The position numbers and the translations under genes are program-made. From Phialophora verrucosa (taxonomy: Eukaryota; Ascomycota; Eurotiomycetes; Chaetothyriales; Herpotrichiellaceae), in NCBI GenBank assembly GCA_002099365.1, contig MSED01000009.1:62001-126000 (forward strand): a stretch of 64,000 nucleotides of DNA, read 5' to 3'. Of this stretch, positions 19,265 to 30,867 are shown one piece after another. Numbering within the stretch: the first letter of the stretch is position 1; the number at the start of each line of letters is the position of its first letter. The notes beneath the pieces were generated by a model, which did not search any database, was not told the origin of the DNA, and worked only from the letters and a program-made list of their open reading frames with translations.

Positions 19265-21274
19265 GCTGCCAGCGTTGTTAATAGCAAGGCTGGCCAATGG
19301 CGGATTTTGTCAGAATGTGACGATATTGATAGGGTGTGCTTGGCCAGAGCGGGTAGCGGCAAGATGAGCAATAGAATAATCAGAAAGTAGTCGGTGTCTC
19401 CCAGAGGTCTCTCCTATTTGGCGGCATAGGCGTACGGGGCCACTTCACCAACACCGAAGCGCAGCCCTAGGGACGTATCGAGTCGGCCTTCACTCAAGCT
19501 GAGCATCGCACATGGGCCTGGAATGCGATGTTCGACGCTGTCAGAATAGCATCACAATACTGTCGTCTGGAGAAGGAGAGGAATGGGAGTCTTGCTTCCA
19601 AAGTCTTGTGACTAAGGTTGGCCAAGGCGGGGGAGAAGGCAAGAAGTTTTGCAGTCATTAGTCAGTTGAGCGGGTGTTGTACCTAATTTCTGACTTTCTG
19701 ACATTGCAGAGCGTACAATCTCCATGCCATCGCCGCGGTTTGCAACAATGTAGGTCAACGCAACCTTTGAGATGTTCTGGATACGAACCTGCACAATGAA
19801 ATCACAGTTTAGGGCTTGAGAGTCGAGGAGAACGCAGGGGGCATGAACAGTCGCTTTCCTGGCTGGAGACCTAGAAATATTATCTAGATTCTGGAACCCG
19901 CCATGATCAAGGAAACAAGCGCAGAGGAAATCGATGCATCTATAACGAGGCTGATGAGGCTGCAGTTCGCATACACAGGAGCCTCCCGATCAGTTTATTG
20001 CATCCAAATAGAGCACTGCAAGCAGCCTCGCGACTTGTAATTTGATTAAAAACTCATGAAATGCCATGAAGCAGCTTGTTCTTTCCGGGCCACGTGCCGT
20101 GTCAATGGAGTTCGGATCCGAACATCCTGGTCGCGCCAAGAAATCGATGACTGTCCCCCAGCAGAGGCTCAGAGGCTCAGAGTCAGAGGCTCAGGCTCAG
20201 GCTCAAAGCTCAGGATTGGTGGGGGACAGTGTTTACAAGGAGACACTCGCACTGGTAATGTCATTCCATTCACTTGACCCGGGGGCACGGCACGTCCTGC
20301 GCAAATTTGTTGTAACAAGGTTGAGCTCGAGACGGCCTGAGCCTCCAATAGGACTTCAGGTCGACCACAGGCGGTCCAGCATACTCCGGGTTGTGATTAA
20401 TTACGAGTCCTGCGATCAATCCAAAGTAAAGCCCAGCTTTCCTACGACTCGGTTCACAAATGGGAAATCCCCTTTGACCGTGTGCTCCTCTCCGTATTTA
20501 CCATTCTTCTGGGACGGGGCTCGTTGAAATATTGCCACCCCCAGACGCAAGCTTCCCACATCCCCAGACATGGTTGCATCGCAAAGGCTGCGCTGGCGAC
20601 GAAGGCTCGAAACGGGGTTTTACGGAGACTCCAGGTCTGGGTGCTCGCAAGGGGGAGAGGGAGGGTGCCCCGAACCCCCCGAACCAACTCCGCATATTGA
20701 AATTTCTTCTTCGAAACCTTGAGAAGCCCATTAACTCTTGCGTAGAGGGGCTCCTCCTCCTTTATCTTCGCCTCATTCGTCAGCTTACTCGCTAAGTGTT
20801 TTAGCTGCGACACTTCTTCTCAGTCAGCCCATCTGACGTGGAGCATTTCGCCTTCGTCTTCGCATGGCGACAAGGCGAACCAGGCGCCTGGGCTTATTGG
20901 CTCCAGAACACTCTGTATTCTCCCCTCCTCCGACCCTCCTTCCCACGGCTAACCCCTGGCAAACGCGCCATCCTAAAGCCTGCGTCCGACTCGGACCGAC
21001 AGGTCATGCATGGCTGATCGAACCCTTGTCTACGGCCGGTGGAAAGCAGGTGCGCTTAGATTATTGTTGAGACCCTTGTCCAGCAACCGGGAAATGCACA
21101 ATCCCGGTCCACTCGTTCTTAGAATATTGACTATAAACCCTTTTCCGTCTCCTGCCTTCTAGTGCTTCCCATGAGCTCTACATTCTCTGCCGTGCCCGCT
21201 TCCGATACAGACTGTGCTTCGGTAAATCACCACCGGCTAGTGTTTGAAATAAATATCTGAAGCAACCGGCCGCC
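19265..21274. other. Intergenic; GAGGCTCA repeat
   Basis: 2.0 kb without a convincing gene. At 20161-20214 GAGGCTCA and GGCTCA repeat several times. A minus-strand frame at 20454-20813 encodes a lysine-rich start (MSQLKHLASKLTNEAK) but matches nothing I recognise and was not accepted. Part of this stretch should be promoter of the divergent bZIP and orphan genes. Confidence 0.45.
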
Positions 21275-22252
21275 ATGTCTTTTGTCGACCGACTGTTCCC
21301 CCAGGCGGAGCTCGAGGCTCTGGGGAACAAGTGGCATGAGCCCGCCCCAAAGAGGAGGAAGTTGGAGTCTGGGAATCAACATGTCGTCAAGGGGGCACTG
21401 GAAGCACAGCGGAGACAGAGTAGCGAGACAAGCTTGAGTCAAAGACGCCATAGGCTCTCGACGCCAACAGCATACCAATATGGCACACAACCATCTTCCT
21501 CCGAGGATACCAGAGTTCGCCATACGAAAAGGTCGAATTCGGACTCCCAAGCACTATTCCCGTCTGTGAACAACATGTCCAACCAGCAGGCTAAGCACAC
21601 CACAAGCAAGTCATGCCTGCCGAGCTTCATCGAGCCTTCACTTCTGAAGAACTATCTTCGTCATCTCCATCCCAAAGACAGCCACCGTTACACAACTCCC
21701 AACAGCCCCAACACGAACTCCCATACTACTGACGATGCCGTTTCGCCGGGCTCTCTTGTACCAGATTCAACTCCTTCTCCTGCCTCAACAGATAATTGCC
21801 CGACACCTGGCGCCCTTTGTGACCAATTCCGTTCTGGACCATTCGGGCACATATTTGATGGTATGCGGGTCACGGACAACGAACGGGACATGATGGAAGA
21901 TCTACTGAGCCCGACTACTCCTTCGTCGCAGGAGGAAGTGCCCGTCCAAAAGCGCAAACGGGTGGAGGACCAAGTCGAAGTGGCGCCCGAGGCCTACTCT
22001 GAGGTTCATGCATCGCTGCTACAAACCATGTTCCCTGAACTTGCGCACAAGGAAAACCAGGGCGTTGGGGTCGAGTTGATGGGCTCTGGCAAAACGGAGA
22101 GAGAATATGACGTGCATTCATCTGGGTTGAGTCCGGCGGCCGAGGAAGCCGCTGATGAAGGCGAGGTTTCAAGTCACAGAGGGATTGTCATCTATGACTA
22201 CGGTGCACTCAGCGTCGACGACTTCTTCGATCTTGACGAAGCATCCACCTGA
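21275..22252 (+). CDS. Orphan protein with nuclear-localisation-like motifs (325 aa)
   Basis: A single-exon frame starts in a strong context (CCGGCCGCCATGTCT). The protein is hydrophilic and Ser/Thr/Pro-rich. Two basic clusters, PKRRKLE near residue 25 and QKRKRVE near residue 225, look like monopartite nuclear import signals. Two short ordered-looking segments, SFIEPSLLKNYLRHLHP and the acidic end YDYGALSVDDFFDLDE, could be binding motifs. No known domain is seen. Frame length, start context and compositional character support a real gene; a nuclear regulator is only a guess. Confidence 0.65.
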   Translation: MSFVDRLFPQAELEALGNKWHEPAPKRRKLESGNQHVVKGALEAQRRQSSETSLSQRRHRLSTPTAYQYGTQPSSSEDTRVRHTKRSNSDSQALFPSVNNMSNQQAKHTTSKSCLPSFIEPSLLKNYLRHLHPKDSHRYTTPNSPNTNSHTTDDAVSPGSLVPDSTPSPASTDNCPTPGALCDQFRSGPFGHIFDGMRVTDNERDMMEDLLSPTTPSSQEEVPVQKRKRVEDQVEVAPEAYSEVHASLLQTMFPELAHKENQGVGVELMGSGKTEREYDVHSSGLSPAAEEAADEGEVSSHRGIVIYDYGALSVDDFFDLDEAST

Positions 22253-25200
22253 GTTTTGGCCGGCGAACGAAGGGCGCACATGATCATCAGCTGCTGATGT
22301 GGTTTGTCTCCGGGTCGAAGTCCACATGCCAACCTGCATCCCAGGAAGGAAATGGTCATCAGAGCTAGATTGTTATGCCAAAATGATAACAATGACCCAA
22401 CTACGAGTATCATGATGACACGTCCTGCGCCTTTCACATGCCTTCTCTCTTCAATGGCAAATCCAATTGGTTTGCACCATTGACTATAGTCCTTCGCATC
22501 TACTTCTCTGAATCCTGCCTTCCTGCTTCCCGTGCGGCAGTGTTGCCTCGTCAGCGACGAAGCAGTTACGGTGGCCAACTCGTGCTTACACCAGAGCGCA
22601 GTGCCCGGTTCTTGCTCTGCTGCTACCTGTTCATGATCTTTGGATGCGAGCATTATCTGAGTGCATCATCCGGGCCTTTGGGCTCGCCAGGAAGTGGATT
22701 ACCATTTTGAGTTGATCTGACATGAGTTTCTCTCCGGCTGCACACATCGCTCACAGAAGCATGTGCTCTCTCACAATCTTACTCGAGGCAACATTCATCA
22801 CAATCTCCACGACGGATACTCCTACACCTCTTTGCCTTCTTAGGAGGTTCTGACTGTGGGACCTGGCAACGTTCGGCGCCGCAACTCCGGCGGCACTTGG
22901 CGGGGTTTCGGTGGAGGAAGGCCGCCCGGATATGGTACCTACCACTACGCGCTACGCATGCCCAGTATGCTAACCAAGACACACAGATCATGTTCGGTCA
23001 CTCTGGGAGCCAGGAAACTGTTCGACGAGAATCACGATCACATCACTTCCTCAGTTACGGACAACCTTTGCGAAACTGCCCGGAAGAATAGACCGTGGAT
23101 TACAACATGGTTGGGTCACCTTCGCAACTCAACACGCACCAGACCAGTCGCCCGCATTACTTCAAACTCATCAATGATTTCATCACAAGAAAACCCCTCA
23201 GACTACATCCTTGTCCTTCCCCAGACTCTGGAGTTGCGGTAAACCATGACGGAGAGACAGCGTCAAGGATGCAAACCTGCAACCATATTGAGCAAGGCGA
23301 ACCCAACATTCTTCGAAAGCATCGACGACATTCCACCGGAAGCCAATGAATAGATGTGAAGCATGATCATAAATCACCAACAAAGCAAATACGAGCTACC
23401 ACTCTACCCGTATTCTGCACGATCTGTTCCCGATCAGGCACGAGCCATGGGCTATCCGATACCTTGGACATATAGCCGCGGCAATACCTCGACCAATCTG
23501 AGGCATCCACCTCCCAGCCCTTTCCTGTGGGCTCGTCTCCTGGTCGTCAGATGCACCTTCGGATCCGACTCAGCATCTGCGTTTAGCGCGTTGCACTCCT
23601 TGTACAGCTCGCCGAGGGCTGCCACGGCCTGCACGGCACCGCCTCCCTCACACCCGGAAGGCCTGACAGGCGGAGACGGTTACAAACCGGGCATGCGTTT
23701 TCCGCCCAGTGATCGGCGGATTTTTCGTTGGCTTGCCGCGAGGCCGGTAGGCCTTTCCAAGCCGTCCAAATCGGTACTCGGCTTGCCGTGTCTGTCGATG
23801 GTCGAATCGGACTGTCACGCTCGCCACTGCGGTCCGCGCTTGTGCATACCTCGTGTTCTTGATCGCTAATTAGCAATTGAGGTAGTTCATCCGAACCGTG
23901 CCATGCATATCCCTTCAGACCGTCTCTACGGAAATACTAGTCCGGCCATCAGGAGTAAGTCAGGCTTCCATAGACGACGCGGGCAATCGCGATATCCTCG
24001 ACATAATTTGTGCAGCCGGTCACAGCACCAAATTACTCTGCCTCGAAGATGCCGGAACGGGAACACTCCCCCTTCCAAGCCCTCCTCCCTCGGTGAAGAC
24101 ACCAGATCGAGAGATCATCGAGAACCGTTGACGCAGGATTTGATGCACTTGTAAACCTCCTAACGATGTTTACTCAACCCCCGCAAGTTTCATTGTCTAG
24201 TTCCACGATAGCCCAGACTATCATGGACGAGGTATGCATGCAGAGCCCGATCCCAAGTCGCGGTCTCGAAGTTTAGTCAACCCCCGCAAGTAAACACCCC
24301 TGTCCTACGGTAACTCCCTTGACTTGAAGCGCCTGAAATACCTTAGCACTCAGGAGACCGTGCTGCATTTAGACTCGGTGTGCATTCACGATCCATTCGA
24401 TGCAGCCCGGCCTTGGTATGCAGGGCTGGGTCGGCGCACTTGACTTTACATCAGCAGATCTGCAGCCTCGTCTTTCTCGCCCTCCACCCATTCCAAGGCT
24501 TCGGCGAGTTGTGCGCCCGCGCGAGCAAAGCGAGCGACGCGAAGCGCGACGAGAGGGAGGAACAAATCCTCCTCCCAGCATGGAACGTGCAGACACGTAC
24601 ACAGCTAGATGTGCAACCTGCAGCCTCGTCTCTCTCGCCCTCCGCCCATTCCAAGGCTCCGGCGAGTTGTGCGCTTGCGCGAGCAAAGCGAGCAACGGAA
24701 AGCTAAGCGACGGGAGGGAGGACCAAATTTGTCTCCCACCGCTGGAAGTGTAGACATGTACACAACGAGATGTCCATTCTGCTGCTGTGGAATCCCCCTG
24801 AGCGTGAGTTTGTCCCTGTCCGAGCATCGGGCATGGAGCTCGCGAAGCCAAACCGTGGCAGCCCAGACACCCAACCCTCTTTTTACTCATTTACGCGACT
24901 CTGTAGATACTGAATAGATCGGAGAGATTACATTTATGTCGACAGAATGCTCCACGCAGAAGTAGTGGTACTTGTTGTTGTCGCTACCATTACCGTGGTC
25001 GTGCATGTTGAGAAGTGACAGGATAGGACATCAGACGCGGTATATGATTAGTATAGGATAAGTGCGGCGCAAATTACTATCGATGCCTTCCTAGGACGAC
25101 GCACTCTGTAATGTTGACAGGGTATATACGCAGTAGAACCCGATCTACGATTCCAGACCGCCAGACGTATTATCACAGAGTGCTCCCTCCACCTGTGCAA

Positions 25201-26388
25201 GTCGGTACAAAGTCCTCATTACCCAGCACTCAATACTTGGTTCCCGCGTGAAGAGGGTGAAGATGTCAAGAGCGCCAATTAAATCAAGTCTACGAAGTGA
25301 CCTGTAGTGCACTACCCGATGACTTGAGCCAGCCAGCCCACTGGTCACCCCTTACGAGGGAGCAGGCAAGCGGCCGTCCATACTTTGTATTTAGGAGAAT
25401 GCACGACATGTGTATCGTACCAAAGTATTGTATGTACAGGAGGAGAGCACAGCCTTGCACCAAAAGTGTCGAACCTGGGGCTGGGGCTGGGGCTGGAATC
25501 GTGAAACTTCTACTCCATAGTCCATACCTCTGTGTATACCGGATATCGCGAGGAGGAAGTGACCTGGTACCGGTGATACTGTAGGAAGTTCGAAATTCCT
25601 GGAACATACCTGTGTACAATGTATGGTGTGCAATATACTCGTACGAGCACCACCAACATAACAATCACCACCACGTTGATATTACATCGTTCATGTACTG
25701 TATGCAGTATCGCAATGTATACACGGGACGAGAATCGAAGTTACTCATTCATTCATTCATTAATTCGGTGAACTCTCTTATGTCCCCGTGTCTGCTTCCC
25801 GTTACTCGTCTCGGATACTGTACTGTATCTGCTGTACCTACTGTATTGTGTACACCACTACCACTACCAATACCACTACCAGCCGGTAAGTAGCTTGCTG
25901 ATCTTGATTATCCACCGTCTACATATTGCGTACGGTCCCAGCACAGAGCCGAGTTACCAAGTACGATTAATGAGCAGTGAGTAGTGAAGCTACGCAATGG
26001 CAATGGTCACGCGTTTCTCAATCAGCTCCTGGCTCGCACTGACGGGTCGGAAGTGCAAGTTGAGTCGCAAAGGCTTTGGAAAGTATACTGTACGCTATCA
26101 ACGGCGTGTGTGAAATGCTAGGTATGAGGCGGGCTTGACGCCACGGTCTTGCTTCGTCGATAAACACTTCTGCTTCAGGACACGGTATTGTAGTACTGAT
26201 GAATGGAACACATTGCGCACAAAGAGATTGCCACTGAACAGAGGCAAAGGTGCGTGGGTGCTTAGGTTTTGTGCTTGAAGCGGGATCCTCTCCGCAGCAG
26301 CTCTAACATCACAAGAGAACACACCTAAGCCCATCCTTGATCCCATTATTCAGGAACACTCGAGGATATAGATGCCTCAATCCTTTGA
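22253..26388. other. Gene-poor region of about 4.1 kb
   Basis: No gene can be supported. Contents seen: a possible broken zinc-cluster relic on the minus strand (23560-23760), two copies of TCAACCCCCGCAAGT (24174 and 24277), a diverged ~158-bp tandem repeat (24451-24775), and several microsatellites: GGGGCT at ~25475-25496, ATTC at ~25744-25762 and CCACTA at ~25853-25882. Short frames here lack start context, conserved motifs and consistent codon use. Confidence 0.55.
24451..24775. repeat. Two-copy diverged tandem repeat, period ~158 bp
   Basis: Copy 1 starts near 24451 and copy 2 near 24609. Shared blocks include TGCAGCCTCGTCT, TCTCGCCCTCC, CCCATTCCAAGGCT, CGGCGAGTTGTGCGC and GCGCGAGCAAAGCGAGC. 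Many mismatches are C/T or G/A changes (for example CACGTAC against CATGTAC). Neither copy encodes a recognisable protein. Confidence 0.75.
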
Positions 26389-28632
26389 TCAACTCCCAGC
26401 GGTCAACGCCAAGCAAGCATCAACCGCAAGCCCCACTCGTCCTTCCTTCTGCCGTACCACATCGTCGATGACCTCCTTGTCCAGATTGGGAAACATCCCA
26501 CATAGAGTGTCGACCACAGTCCTGTGTTCGACTCTGGAAATGCGTCGTGCTTCCGCTGCTTCGGCACTTGCCTGACGCGCTGCAGCTTCTTGCGCATCGT
26601 AAGAAGGTACGTCACCGGCGACGGCCGGAGCTTGAGAAGGAGGCGGCTGGAATACACTTGGACTCAACCGGGGAGGAAGCTGAGGCGCTGGATTTGGGCT
26701 CGGCCTGCGCTCCTGAGACGATGTATCCTGATCCGAGAATATCCGTCCGATGGTGGAAAGCGGCCTTTGAATGGTCCTCAACAAGCCCGCAACACTGTCA
26801 TCCGAGCCGTCTCCAGAGCTGCTGTTATACCTGTTCGGATCCCTGCGGATGGGACTCCGCGAAGTCACGTCCATAGAGTTCCTTGGGGTGAGTTCCGGTT
26901 CTGCAAGTGATGATTTCTCTGCGAACACTGGGATGGGGCTGAGCTGCTCGTTCTGACGGTTCTGCTCGGCGATTTGTGCCACTGCGTTCTCGACATTGCG
27001 CTCAAATTCCTCATCGCTGACAGTGAGAGTGGTGCGATCCAAACTCTCAATGAATTGGATTGCGCCAGACAGAGACGAGAGGTAATACCCAGCCTCGCCG
27101 ACAAGCTTGTCCTGATTTCGAAAGCGTAAAATATACTGGACGTTGGAGACCATATTCTCCGGGTTGGCCTGCAGAACGACATAAATCAGAAGGGGCACGA
27201 ACGAATCCGCCGATGTGTCCGAGCTCTTTGCGTTCTTGAGCAAGCCGAATATGACCTTGCAACAGTTCAGGACGCAAATGACCTTGTCTCTGGGCGCTCG
27301 ATACCCTTTGATCTTGAGTAGTTCCTGCTGAGCGAGCTTGAGGAACCTCTCGCCGTTGGGGCCCACCGGAGGGATGTCGAGGTGCTCCTCTCGGACCCAG
27401 CTATAGATCCGTATCTTCTGCGCCAAAATTTCGTCCCGCTCCACGTCTTCCTGATGCTGGCCCCGTCGTCCTGGCGTCGATGACTTTTCCAACTCTTTCC
27501 GCCTCCCTCTGGATCGTGATCGCCCGACCTGTGGTGGTGGTGGAATTGCTGGAGAAAATGTCTGCGAGTAGAGCCTATTCATTACGAGCTTTTCCATTCC
27601 CTCCTTGGCGTTGTCGAATTCATTATCTGACACTTCTCTCCAAACATCGCAGAGTGCCATCTTATTTGTGATAAACGCCAAAAAGTCGCCTATAATCTTG
27701 ACCTGCTCATGAACCATCCACTGCTTCTTTCCAAACTCTGTTAGAAACGAGCGGAGGAATTTGGCGACCGGATCGGCAGATTTGTGCCGTAGCTGCTCGA
27801 GAAATCGGTGAAAGTCAAACGGCAATTCAGGTTCGGGTTCGGGGGGTGGTGGTTGCATCGGAAGAGAGGTTGTCGAGGCTTGCCCAGGGCCTTTCAAGGG
27901 AGGGCTTCTCAGTGGACTTGAATCATGGTTCAAAGCGCCTTGGGGGGGCGAGGGAAGAGGCTTTTCTGAGTGATGGGAGATAACTGGAGATGCTACAGTG
28001 TCCAAGTCCCGAGATCGAAGATGCTCCAAGCTTGATCTCCTAGGTGGAAACCCACTGGCGGACCCTAGGATAGGGCCTGTCATTTCATGTCTGGGGGACA
28101 TAATTGATTCCTTCGAAGGGGCCACTGTCTCATCATCGAATTGGTCCATGATACTCTGGATTTCTGATGTAGACTCTGCATCAGGGTCATTGCCCAATTT
28201 TTGGTTGGGCAGCTCTGCGTTATCATCCTGTTGTTCCCCGGTATAAGTCGAGTCCTTCTCATTATACTCTTCTTCCGACAATCTCATGGACGGGTGCCTT
28301 GATATGGCTGGGGTTTTCGGAGTAGGGTCGAGGTATGGCTTCTCGCTAGCAGCTGGCGGTTCGGGAGGGGGAGGAGTGGAGGGGAGAACTTTTGGTGATG
28401 GAAGATGGCTGATCGCAGCCTTCGGATCGTTGATCTCAAGTCTGCGTGGCTTCTCTGCAGCGGCCGATCCTGATTCCTTGGTTCTTCTGGAAAGTAGATC
28501 TCCGGAGGACTCGTCTCCTCGGACATCCTCCCCCCTTTCCGGGTCATGGTCTATAAGATCTGGCTCAGGCATTTCCGTCGGAACGGCTTTCTGCTTGACG
28601 TCCATGGTTGCATGGCTGTCGTTCGATGACAT
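26389..28632 (-). CDS. vps9: Vps9-like Rab5 GEF with CUE domain
   Basis: One exon, 747 aa. The first ~260 residues are disordered and Pro/Ser-rich. A helical bundle begins near residue 272 (DFHRFLEQLRHKSADPVAKF). The VPS9 core follows with RDKVICVLNCCKVIFGLL and ADSFVPLLIYVVLQANP; the Asp at ~475 and Tyr at ~484 fit the residues that contact the Rab. The C-terminus (~705-745) is a CUE ubiquitin-binding domain with VVDTLCGMFPN and a late V-x-LAVDACLAL helix. This order is that of yeast Vps9, which activates Vps21/Ypt51 on endosomes. It is transcribed divergently from the ASNSD1-like gene. Confidence 0.95.
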   Translation of the reverse strand: MSSNDSHATMDVKQKAVPTEMPEPDLIDHDPERGEDVRGDESSGDLLSRRTKESGSAAAEKPRRLEINDPKAAISHLPSPKVLPSTPPPPEPPAASEKPYLDPTPKTPAISRHPSMRLSEEEYNEKDSTYTGEQQDDNAELPNQKLGNDPDAESTSEIQSIMDQFDDETVAPSKESIMSPRHEMTGPILGSASGFPPRRSSLEHLRSRDLDTVASPVISHHSEKPLPSPPQGALNHDSSPLRSPPLKGPGQASTTSLPMQPPPPEPEPELPFDFHRFLEQLRHKSADPVAKFLRSFLTEFGKKQWMVHEQVKIIGDFLAFITNKMALCDVWREVSDNEFDNAKEGMEKLVMNRLYSQTFSPAIPPPPQVGRSRSRGRRKELEKSSTPGRRGQHQEDVERDEILAQKIRIYSWVREEHLDIPPVGPNGERFLKLAQQELLKIKGYRAPRDKVICVLNCCKVIFGLLKNAKSSDTSADSFVPLLIYVVLQANPENMVSNVQYILRFRNQDKLVGEAGYYLSSLSGAIQFIESLDRTTLTVSDEEFERNVENAVAQIAEQNRQNEQLSPIPVFAEKSSLAEPELTPRNSMDVTSRSPIRRDPNRYNSSSGDGSDDSVAGLLRTIQRPLSTIGRIFSDQDTSSQERRPSPNPAPQLPPRLSPSVFQPPPSQAPAVAGDVPSYDAQEAAARQASAEAAEARRISRVEHRTVVDTLCGMFPNLDKEVIDDVVRQKEGRVGLAVDACLALTAGS

Positions 28633-29178
28633 TGGACCAATGGATGTAGCGTAACTTTGACGTTAGCCAGCGTGTAGCAGCCACGGCATGCTTCGAGAAT
28701 GGAGGTGGATTCCAAGCTGGTGCAACCACAGATTCAATCTTGATACATGCTGAATGACGGCAAGGCTGATCAGACGTCACGCGACGATATGGTTCCTGGG
28801 CGCTCGAGAGAGAGTTGGGATGAGGAGACTGGAGTCGACAACCGTTTCGTACGCAATGTGCCACGGCAGGATCTCCTGTTTGACGAAGCTGGACAAGTTC
28901 AATCCTTCGCAAGGATGACTTGTCGCAGCCCTGCATAACTTGTCGGAGATACTGCAAGGCCGCCAATGTCGGCATGATGCAGCCGAACATGCGGGTCACA
29001 ACGGCCAGTGTCTGATTCGTCGAAGATTTAGCATTATCTGGCACAGTTCGACTCTCACTTCCCTTTCATCTCCGCCTCATCTTTATCTCAAGTCCACCTC
29101 ACCAGATCACAGCGAGGTATATTTGTCCGCGGCAAGTCGGCGCAGAACTCTACAATCTTAGATGGCCGCTTCATTCCC
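28633..29178. promoter_or_regulatory. Divergent promoter between vps9 and the ASNSD1-like gene
   Basis: 546 bp separate the two divergent starts, so both promoters must share this stretch. No specific regulator site could be named with confidence. Confidence 0.5.
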
Positions 29179-30867
29179 ATGTGCGGAATTTTCTTCTCTC
29201 TAGCGACAGCACTCGAGCAATGCCCGGATGATCTCGTCAAGCGGGAGTTAATTGCAAGAGGTCCGGACAGCTACAAACAGTTGCACACCACAGTCTCAGC
29301 CACATCGCGCGACATAGTTCTGACATTCGTCTCTTCTGTTCTAGCCCTGCGAGGAGATTATGTGCAAGAGCAACCGTTACATGAACCCTCCTCAGGATCC
29401 ATACTCTGTTGGAATGGAGAAGCCTGGAAAGTGAACGGGGCTGCAGTCCAGGGGAACGACTCGGCGCACGTCTTCGATCTCCTCGTGCGTGCCTCTCACT
29501 CAGGTGGCCGCCAGAATCATCAACAGTGCCTAGTCCAAGTACTTTCAGCCATAGCGGGGCCTTTTGCATTCGTCTTTTATGATGCGCCAAATTCCACCGT
29601 CTATTACGGAAGAGACCAACTAGGGCGGCGCTCATTGCTCATTACCCACGGCAAGGAGGGCTCATTGACGCTGTGCAGCGCTTTCACGAATCCATTGGAA
29701 GTGCGAGACATCGAGGTCTCCACGTCCGCCGTTCATTTCATTTCTCTGCAGAATGGGCAGATTGAGTTCGGCGAGCTCCCTTGGCTCACCAAACTCCCCA
29801 TCGTCAATAAGATACAACCATCGTATCCCCTTGAGCCGACTCCATCTGGTATTAGTGTTAACAACTTTCTAAAGCATCTAAAGAGTGCTCTGACGACCAG
29901 GATTGTGAACATTCCAATTCACTCTCCCGGTCAAATGGAATCGGGTTCTGCAAAAGTTGCAGTTCTCTTTTCCGGAGGACTCGACTGCATGCTGCTTGCT
30001 CGACTTATGCATGAAGTTCTGTCTACGGAAGAAGCAGTAGATCTGCTGAATGTGGCATTTGAGAATCCACGTTCCATCGCTGCCATGGCTAACGCTACAG
30101 AGTCGGCCTACGAGCAGTGCCCTGATCGGATGACGGGCCGCAGCAGTTTTGCGGAGCTTCGTCGGGTATGCCCAGATAGACATTGGAGGTTCGTGGCAAT
30201 CAATGTGCCCTACACCGAGTCACAAGCCCACAAATCTACCATACAACGACTCATGCACCCGCACAACACAGAAATGGATCTTTCCATTGCTATGGCACTC
30301 TACTTTGCTGCCCGCGGCACTGGCAGCTTGTCCGAAGCCCCGCAGCTTCCGGCAGCAAAGGCCGAGCTCGCCACCTCCCATGCCAGAGTCCTGCTCTCTG
30401 GACTGGGTGCAGATGAGCTATATGGTGGATATTCTAGGCATGCTGCAGCATTTGCTCGAGGAGGATTCACTGACCTGGCAAGCGAACTGGAGCTCGATTT
30501 TAACCGGATCGGCACGCGGAATTTGGGTCGGGACGACCGTGTTATGAGCCACTGGGGGAAAGAGGTGCGTTATCCTTACCTCGACGAAGAACTGGTAAAT
30601 TTTTCTTTAGCCCTTCCAGTATGGGAAAAGTGTGGATACAGAGTCGACAAGAAAATTCCAAAACACTATGAGCAAGTTGGTCGAGCGAACAAGCCAGAGG
30701 AACTCGAACCTGCAAAGATGCTGTTGAGGATGGCAGCATGGGAACTAGGAATGCGTGCTGCTGCATCAGGAAGGAAGAGAGCAATTCAGTTTGGTGCCAA
30801 AAGTGCGAAGATGGACATCGGTAAAGGAAGGATGAAGGGAACAGATGTCATGGTGGCTGCAAGCTGA
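29179..30867 (+). CDS. Asparagine synthetase domain-containing protein (ASNSD1-like)
   Basis: One exon, 562 aa, starting MCGIFF so that Cys2 is the N-terminal nucleophile of a class II glutamine amidotransferase. IARGPDSY, the PFAFVFYD strand and YYGRDQLGRRSLL are typical of this half. The synthetase half has the PP-loop VLFSGGLDC near residue 265 and later LLSGLGADELYGGYSRH and VRYPYLDE. The split between the halves and the long SALTTRIVNIP linker resemble ASNSD1 rather than canonical asparagine synthetase. All motifs look intact, so glutamine-dependent amidation is plausible, but the substrate of this branch is not established. Confidence 0.9.
   Translation: MCGIFFSLATALEQCPDDLVKRELIARGPDSYKQLHTTVSATSRDIVLTFVSSVLALRGDYVQEQPLHEPSSGSILCWNGEAWKVNGAAVQGNDSAHVFDLLVRASHSGGRQNHQQCLVQVLSAIAGPFAFVFYDAPNSTVYYGRDQLGRRSLLITHGKEGSLTLCSAFTNPLEVRDIEVSTSAVHFISLQNGQIEFGELPWLTKLPIVNKIQPSYPLEPTPSGISVNNFLKHLKSALTTRIVNIPIHSPGQMESGSAKVAVLFSGGLDCMLLARLMHEVLSTEEAVDLLNVAFENPRSIAAMANATESAYEQCPDRMTGRSSFAELRRVCPDRHWRFVAINVPYTESQAHKSTIQRLMHPHNTEMDLSIAMALYFAARGTGSLSEAPQLPAAKAELATSHARVLLSGLGADELYGGYSRHAAAFARGGFTDLASELELDFNRIGTRNLGRDDRVMSHWGKEVRYPYLDEELVNFSLALPVWEKCGYRVDKKIPKHYEQVGRANKPEELEPAKMLLRMAAWELGMRAAASGRKRAIQFGAKSAKMDIGKGRMKGTDVMVAAS

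Noticed and set aside
20454..20813. 119-codon minus-strand frame with a lysine-rich start
   Set aside because: No recognisable family; the opposite strand carries a frame of similar length, so coding status cannot be decided.
22253..26388. Transposon remnant in the gene-poor region
   Set aside because: No transposase, reverse transcriptase, long terminal repeats or terminal inverted repeats were seen, only short tandem and simple repeats.
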